From Amycolatopsis sp. DSM 110486 (GTDB lineage Bacteria; Actinomycetota; Actinomycetes; Mycobacteriales; Pseudonocardiaceae): 64,000 nt of DNA. The position numbers and the translations under genes were made by a program. Of the stretch, positions 58,754-64,000 are shown one piece after another. The notes under the pieces were generated by a model. That model was given only the letters and a program-made list of their open reading frames with translations, did not search any database and was not told where the DNA came from. The DNA lies in assembly GCF_019468465.1 (NCBI RefSeq), contig NZ_CP080519.1, positions 10,523,501 to 10,587,500 on the forward strand, read 5' to 3'. Every line of letters begins with the position of its first letter. The first letter of the stretch is position 1.

Positions 58754-61718
58754 TCGAGAGCTCCGCCGCCCGCTCGGCGGCGTCGGTCTCGTCTTCGTTG
58801 TCGGCCTCGGCGGCGTTCAGGAACCAGCGCACGGCCTCGTCCTTGCGCCCGGCCGCCACGAGGTTGTCGGCGTAGGCGTAGAACAGGCGCGCGCTCCACG
58901 GGTCCCGCTTGCTGGGCACCAGGTCCGGCCCCTGCAGCGAGACGACCGACGCGTCCATCTGCCCGAGGTCGCGCCGCGCCCCGGCCGCGACGATCGCGAG
59001 CTCGACCTGCGTCGCCTTCGAGAGCTTCGCCGTGTCGGTTTCCTTCGCCAGGTCCAGCGCCCGCTCCGGCCGGCCCAGGGCCCGCTCGGAGTCGGCGATG
59101 ATGGCGATGTGCTCGTCGCTGCGCGTCATGCGCCGCACGGCCCGCAGCTCCGACAGCGCCTCCTGCCAGTTGCCCGCGTGGTAGGCCGCCAGCCCCAGCG
59201 CCTCCCGCACGATCGGCACGCGCGACGCCTTGAGCTTCGCGTACTTCGCGTGCTCCAGCGCCGCCTCCGGGTCGACGTCGATCAGCCCGCCCGCCGCGAC
59301 CAGGTGCTTCCCGACGGTCTCGGCCAGCCCCTTCGGCAACGTCCGCAGCTCACGCCGCACCTCTTCGTCCAGATCGGAGTACTCGATGCCCTCCGGCAGC
59401 TCCGGCGCTTCGAGCAGCTCCCTCGCCAGCGCCGCGTCGTCCAGCGCCTCCGCGCCGGCACGCGTGCCGCGCATCGGCCGCTCGTCCCGCCGCGGCCGCG
59501 AGTCGCGGCCCCCGCGCGCGTCGCGATCGTCCCGACGGGGCCGGTCGTCTCGACGGCTGTCCCGGCTGTCGCGGTTGTCCCGGCCCTCGCGGAAGTCACG
59601 ACGGGGACGGTCGCTGCTGCTGCCGCGGTCGCCTCGGTCGTCGCGAGAGGACCGCTCGCCACCGGTTCGGCGGTCGTCACTCGAGCCGTTGTCGCGAGAG
59701 GACCCTTCGGCGCGCTCATCGCGCGCCGACACCGCGGTGCCGTCGCCATTGTCTCGGCGGTCCTCGCCCGAGCTGTCACTGCCCGAGTTGCCACTGTCGC
59801 GGTCTTCGCGAGCGGACTGCGCGCCACCGTCGCTGTCGTCGCCGCGGTCTTCAGGCGAAGCGTGCTCGCGACCGCTGCGGTCACCCTTGTCGTCGCCCTC
59901 GGGCGCGTCGTCTCGGTTGTCCCGAGCGGACCGCTCTCCGTCGCGATCGGCCGAGTCGTCGGCCTGCGACCGGACGACGTCGCGCGAAGCCGGCTCCTCG
60001 CGATCGGAGTCGCCGTCATCCGCACGGTCGGCGCGCGGCGCGGCGTCGTCCCCATTCGCGTGGTCGCGTGCGGCGTCGCCGTCGGCGGTCACGTCAGAGC
60101 GCTCGCCGCGGCCGCTGTCGCCGGGCTTCGAGAAGTCTTCGCGGTCGGCGGTGTCGCCGGCGACGAAGCCGTCGTCGGTGATGTCGAAGTCGTCGTCGGA
60201 GGCAGCGCCGCGGGTGTCGGCGCGGTCGAAGCCGCGGGAGTCGCCCGAGTCGCGGCGGTCGCGGGAGCCGCCGCGGTCGTCCCGGTTGAAGGAGCCACGG
60301 TTGTCGCGCGGGCCGTTGTCGCGCGGGCCGTTGTCGCGGCGGTCGGAACCGCGCGGGCCGCCCCGATCGTCACGGCGGTCCGAGCCGCCCCGATAGCCGC
60401 CGCGGTCGTCCTTGCGGAAGCCGCTGCCCGAGCTGCGGTCGTCGCGGTCCTTGCGGAAGCCGGAGCCACCACGGTCGTCGCGAGCGCCGCCGCTGCGGAA
60501 GCCGCGGTCGTCACGGTCCTTCTGGAAGCCACCCGGCCGGCGGTCGTCGCGCGACCCACCGGTGCGCGGAGCACGGTCGTCGCGGTCGCCCCGGTAACCA
60601 CCCGAGGTGCCCCGGTTGTCCCTGTCGCCTCGGTAGCCGCCCGAGCCGCCCGAGCCGCCGCGGTCATCGCGGTCGCCCCGGTAGCCGCCGGAACTGCTGC
60701 CGCCGCGGTCGTTGCGGAAGCCGGACCCACCGCTGCCGCGGTCGTTGCGGTACCCACCCGAGCTGCCGCCACTGCGGTCGCCACGGAAACCGCCCGCGCC
60801 ACCGCCACTGCGGAAGCCCGAGCCACCACGATCGTCACGCGACCCAGCCGAGCTGCCGCCGCTGCGGTCGCTACGGAAACCGCCCGAGCCGCCGCCACTG
60901 CGGAAGCTGGAGCCGCCACGATCGTCACGGGACCCACCCGAGCTGCTGCCCCGGTAGCCCGAGCCGCCGCGCTCGTCACGCGAGCCCGAACCGCTGCCGC
61001 CGCGGTAGCCACCGCGGTCGTCGCGCGACCCACCCGAATTGCCGCCGCGGTAGCCGGAGCCACCGCGGTCGTCACGGAAGCCGGAGCCGCCGCGGTCCTT
61101 CCGGAAACCACCGGAATTGCGGTCGTCCCGATCGTTGCGGAAACCGCCACTGCGATTGTCGCGGTCGCCGCGGAAACCGCGGTCGTCGCCACTCGAATCG
61201 CGGTTGGGGCGGAACCCACCGGAGCCCCGGTCGTCACGGAAGCCGCCGCGGTTGTCGCGGGGACCGCCGGAGCCACGGGAATCGCGGGAGCCGCCGCCGG
61301 AGCGGTTGTCGTCGCGGAAGCCTCCGGTCGAGCCGCTCGAACCGCGGTCCTCCCAGCGACGCCCGGACGCGGACTTGCCCTGCGGCCGGCCGGAGCGGTT
61401 GTCGTAGCCGCCGCGCGAGCCGCGGTCGTCAGAGCCCGCGCGCGGGCCGCCGTCGCGGTTGCCGGCGTATCCGCCGCTGCGCTGGTCACGGGGGTTGTCG
61501 CCACCCGAGGGGCGGCCCTGGTACCCACCGCCGCGCGCACCGTGGTCGTCCCGCCGGGGGCGTCCCTGGTAGCCGCCGTCACGCCCGCCACGGTCCTGCC
61601 GCGCGCCACGCCGGTCTCCCCGGGGCGCGTCCGACCGGTTGCCGCGGGAGCCCTGGTCGCGGCGAGCCGACCGGCCGGACCCATCATCCTCTGAGTCACG
61701 TCGACCGAACTCGGACAC
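58746..61718 (-). CDS. RGG/Asp-rich disordered protein with C-terminal TPR-like domain
   Basis: 990 residues from the GTG at 61718, which has AGGAGG 4 nt upstream (an ATG at 61733 would add five residues but lacks such a site). About residues 15-480 are a Gly-Arg-Asp-Ser low-complexity tract full of RGG, GGFR, GGYRGD and DDRGG units. Residues about 480-750 are acidic, Arg/Asp/Glu-rich. Only the last 230 residues look folded: a TPR-like helical domain (LPKGLAETVGKHLVAAGGLIDVDPEAALEHAKYAK; YHAGNWQEALSELRAVRRM; PWSARLFYAYADNLVAAGRKDEAVRWFLNAAEAD), similar to mycobacterial Rv1691. RNA binding or condensate formation is suggested by RGG content; unproven. Confidence 0.85.
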   Translation of the reverse strand: MSEFGRRDSEDDGSGRSARRDQGSRGNRSDAPRGDRRGARQDRGGRDGGYQGRPRRDDHGARGGGYQGRPSGGDNPRDQRSGGYAGNRDGGPRAGSDDRGSRGGYDNRSGRPQGKSASGRRWEDRGSSGSTGGFRDDNRSGGGSRDSRGSGGPRDNRGGFRDDRGSGGFRPNRDSSGDDRGFRGDRDNRSGGFRNDRDDRNSGGFRKDRGGSGFRDDRGGSGYRGGNSGGSRDDRGGYRGGSGSGSRDERGGSGYRGSSSGGSRDDRGGSSFRSGGGSGGFRSDRSGGSSAGSRDDRGGSGFRSGGGAGGFRGDRSGGSSGGYRNDRGSGGSGFRNDRGGSSSGGYRGDRDDRGGSGGSGGYRGDRDNRGTSGGYRGDRDDRAPRTGGSRDDRRPGGFQKDRDDRGFRSGGARDDRGGSGFRKDRDDRSSGSGFRKDDRGGYRGGSDRRDDRGGPRGSDRRDNGPRDNGPRDNRGSFNRDDRGGSRDRRDSGDSRGFDRADTRGAASDDDFDITDDGFVAGDTADREDFSKPGDSGRGERSDVTADGDAARDHANGDDAAPRADRADDGDSDREEPASRDVVRSQADDSADRDGERSARDNRDDAPEGDDKGDRSGREHASPEDRGDDSDGGAQSAREDRDSGNSGSDSSGEDRRDNGDGTAVSARDERAEGSSRDNGSSDDRRTGGERSSRDDRGDRGSSSDRPRRDFREGRDNRDSRDSRRDDRPRRDDRDARGGRDSRPRRDERPMRGTRAGAEALDDAALARELLEAPELPEGIEYSDLDEEVRRELRTLPKGLAETVGKHLVAAGGLIDVDPEAALEHAKYAKLKASRVPIVREALGLAAYHAGNWQEALSELRAVRRMTRSDEHIAIIADSERALGRPERALDLAKETDTAKLSKATQVELAIVAAGARRDLGQMDASVVSLQGPDLVPSKRDPWSARLFYAYADNLVAAGRKDEAVRWFLNAAEADNEDETDAAERAAELSNE

Positions 61719-61861
61719 CTGGCCTCCTGCCATAGAAAAATCTTGTGTTCTCACGGGCCACCCGCTATGGGGGCCGACTGTCCATCCTACGGGGCCGTTC
61801 GGAGCACCCCGCGCGCGCATGGCGCTCCGTCACGGGCGCCGCACAGCACGCCACATAGAGA

Positions 61862-61902
61862 TAGGCCCCGGGAGAACCGTGAAGATTCTCGACCGGGGCC
61901 TA
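61862..61902 (-). terminator. rRNA operon terminator
   Basis: A perfect 10-bp GC-rich outer stem (61862-61871 with 61893-61902) and a 5-bp inner stem lie 11 bp past the 5S gene. A T-rich stretch follows on the minus strand. Confidence 0.75.
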
Positions 61903-61912
61903 CTCTAAGTAA

Positions 61913-62031
61913 GTTCGGCGGCGTCCTACTCTCCCACAACCCTTCGGTTGCAGTACCATCGGCGCTACCAGGCTTAGCTTCCGGGTTCGGAATGGGACCG
62001 GGCGTTTCCCTGGCGCTATAACCACCGAAAC
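61913..62031 (-). rRNA. rrf: 5S ribosomal RNA
   Basis: The minus strand begins GTTTCGGTGGTTATAGCG and has the conserved GAACCCGGAAGCTAAG loop and GGGAGAGTAGGACG near the 3' end. Length about 119 nt. Ends are accurate to a few bases. Confidence 0.95.
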
Positions 62032-62087
62032 ACTATGAAACACGCGTGGTGTTTCAGAACCGTAGAGTGGATGCGTAACATCTTTGT
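62032..62087 (-). other. 23S-5S spacer with processing hairpin
   Basis: A perfect 8-bp stem (62036-62043 with 62049-62056) with a 5-nt loop lies next to the 5S 5' end, likely a processing structure in the precursor rRNA. No tRNA is present in the spacer. Confidence 0.6.

Positions 62088-64000
<1,913 letters not shown>

Noticed and set aside
59109..61694. Val/Ala-rich 861-codon plus-strand frame over the RGG protein gene
   Set aside because: Reverse complement of an RGG-repeat gene gives Val/Ala/Thr repeats; the minus strand has a ribosome-binding site and a folded TPR-like domain at its end.

Overview
The window is high-GC actinobacterial chromosome, most likely from the Pseudonocardiaceae (Amycolatopsis or a close relative). 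This rests on codon bias, frequent GTG starts and gene order, with no database search. A backbone of core genes runs almost entirely on the minus strand. From right to left it reads: 23S and 5S rRNA, an RGG-rich TPR protein, HAD phosphatase, small protein, tlyA, nadK, recN, (DUF1266 gene), steA, mctB, pyrG, NUDIX, xerD, parA, a small RHH-like gene, scpA, scpB, rluB, then cmk, plsC and der. Apart from a few inserted genes this is the order I recall for Mycobacterium tuberculosis Rv1691-Rv1713. The left edge holds a partial Pls/PosA-type amino-acid polymer synthetase.

Two blocks interrupt the backbone. Block 1 (about 5.4-33.5 kb) separates rluB from cmk. Its left part holds a TetR gene with an internal deletion whose operators survive, a DUF4267 membrane protein, an Asp-nucleophile alpha/beta hydrolase and a KhtT/KhtU-type cation:proton antiporter. 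Its right part (9.06-32.65 kb) is a large catabolic island. Operon I (minus, livJ to 9060) has 14 genes: a branched-chain amino acid/amide-type ABC importer, four MmgE/PrpD proteins, an Asp/Glu racemase-family enzyme, a flavoprotein, a PNPOx-like protein, an EthD-like protein, a degenerate MmgE/PrpD-like protein and a luciferase-like oxidoreductase. Operon II (plus) has a fifth MmgE/PrpD, an IclR regulator and a CitE-like lyase. Operon III (minus) has a class III CoA-transferase, a cyclase-family hydrolase, a sixth MmgE/PrpD and a hydantoinase-like amidohydrolase. Six full-length MmgE/PrpD paralogues, one degenerate one and a dedicated importer in one locus is the most striking content of the window. 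Both control regions carry copies of GTTCCG-N5-CGGAAC, the probable IclR operator. The substrate cannot be read from the sequence. The enzyme set suggests ring opening of a cyclic amide or heterocycle to a di- or tricarboxylate, then CoA activation and C-C cleavage.

Block 2 (about 41.3-50.4 kb) lies between pyrG and mctB. It holds aroA, a membrane acyltransferase, a methyltransferase, an ECF41 sigma factor divergent from a LUD-domain gene, a secreted alginate-lyase-like protein and a secreted GH18 chitinase with two chitin-binding modules behind a DasR-type site. Between aroA and the acyltransferase are a triple 13-bp repeat, a 93-bp hairpin and an orphan iron-box-like sequence.

Regulatory elements include a LexA-type box before recN, several hairpin terminators at convergent or terminal gene ends, and frequent 4-bp ATGA/GTGA start-stop overlaps that indicate translational coupling.
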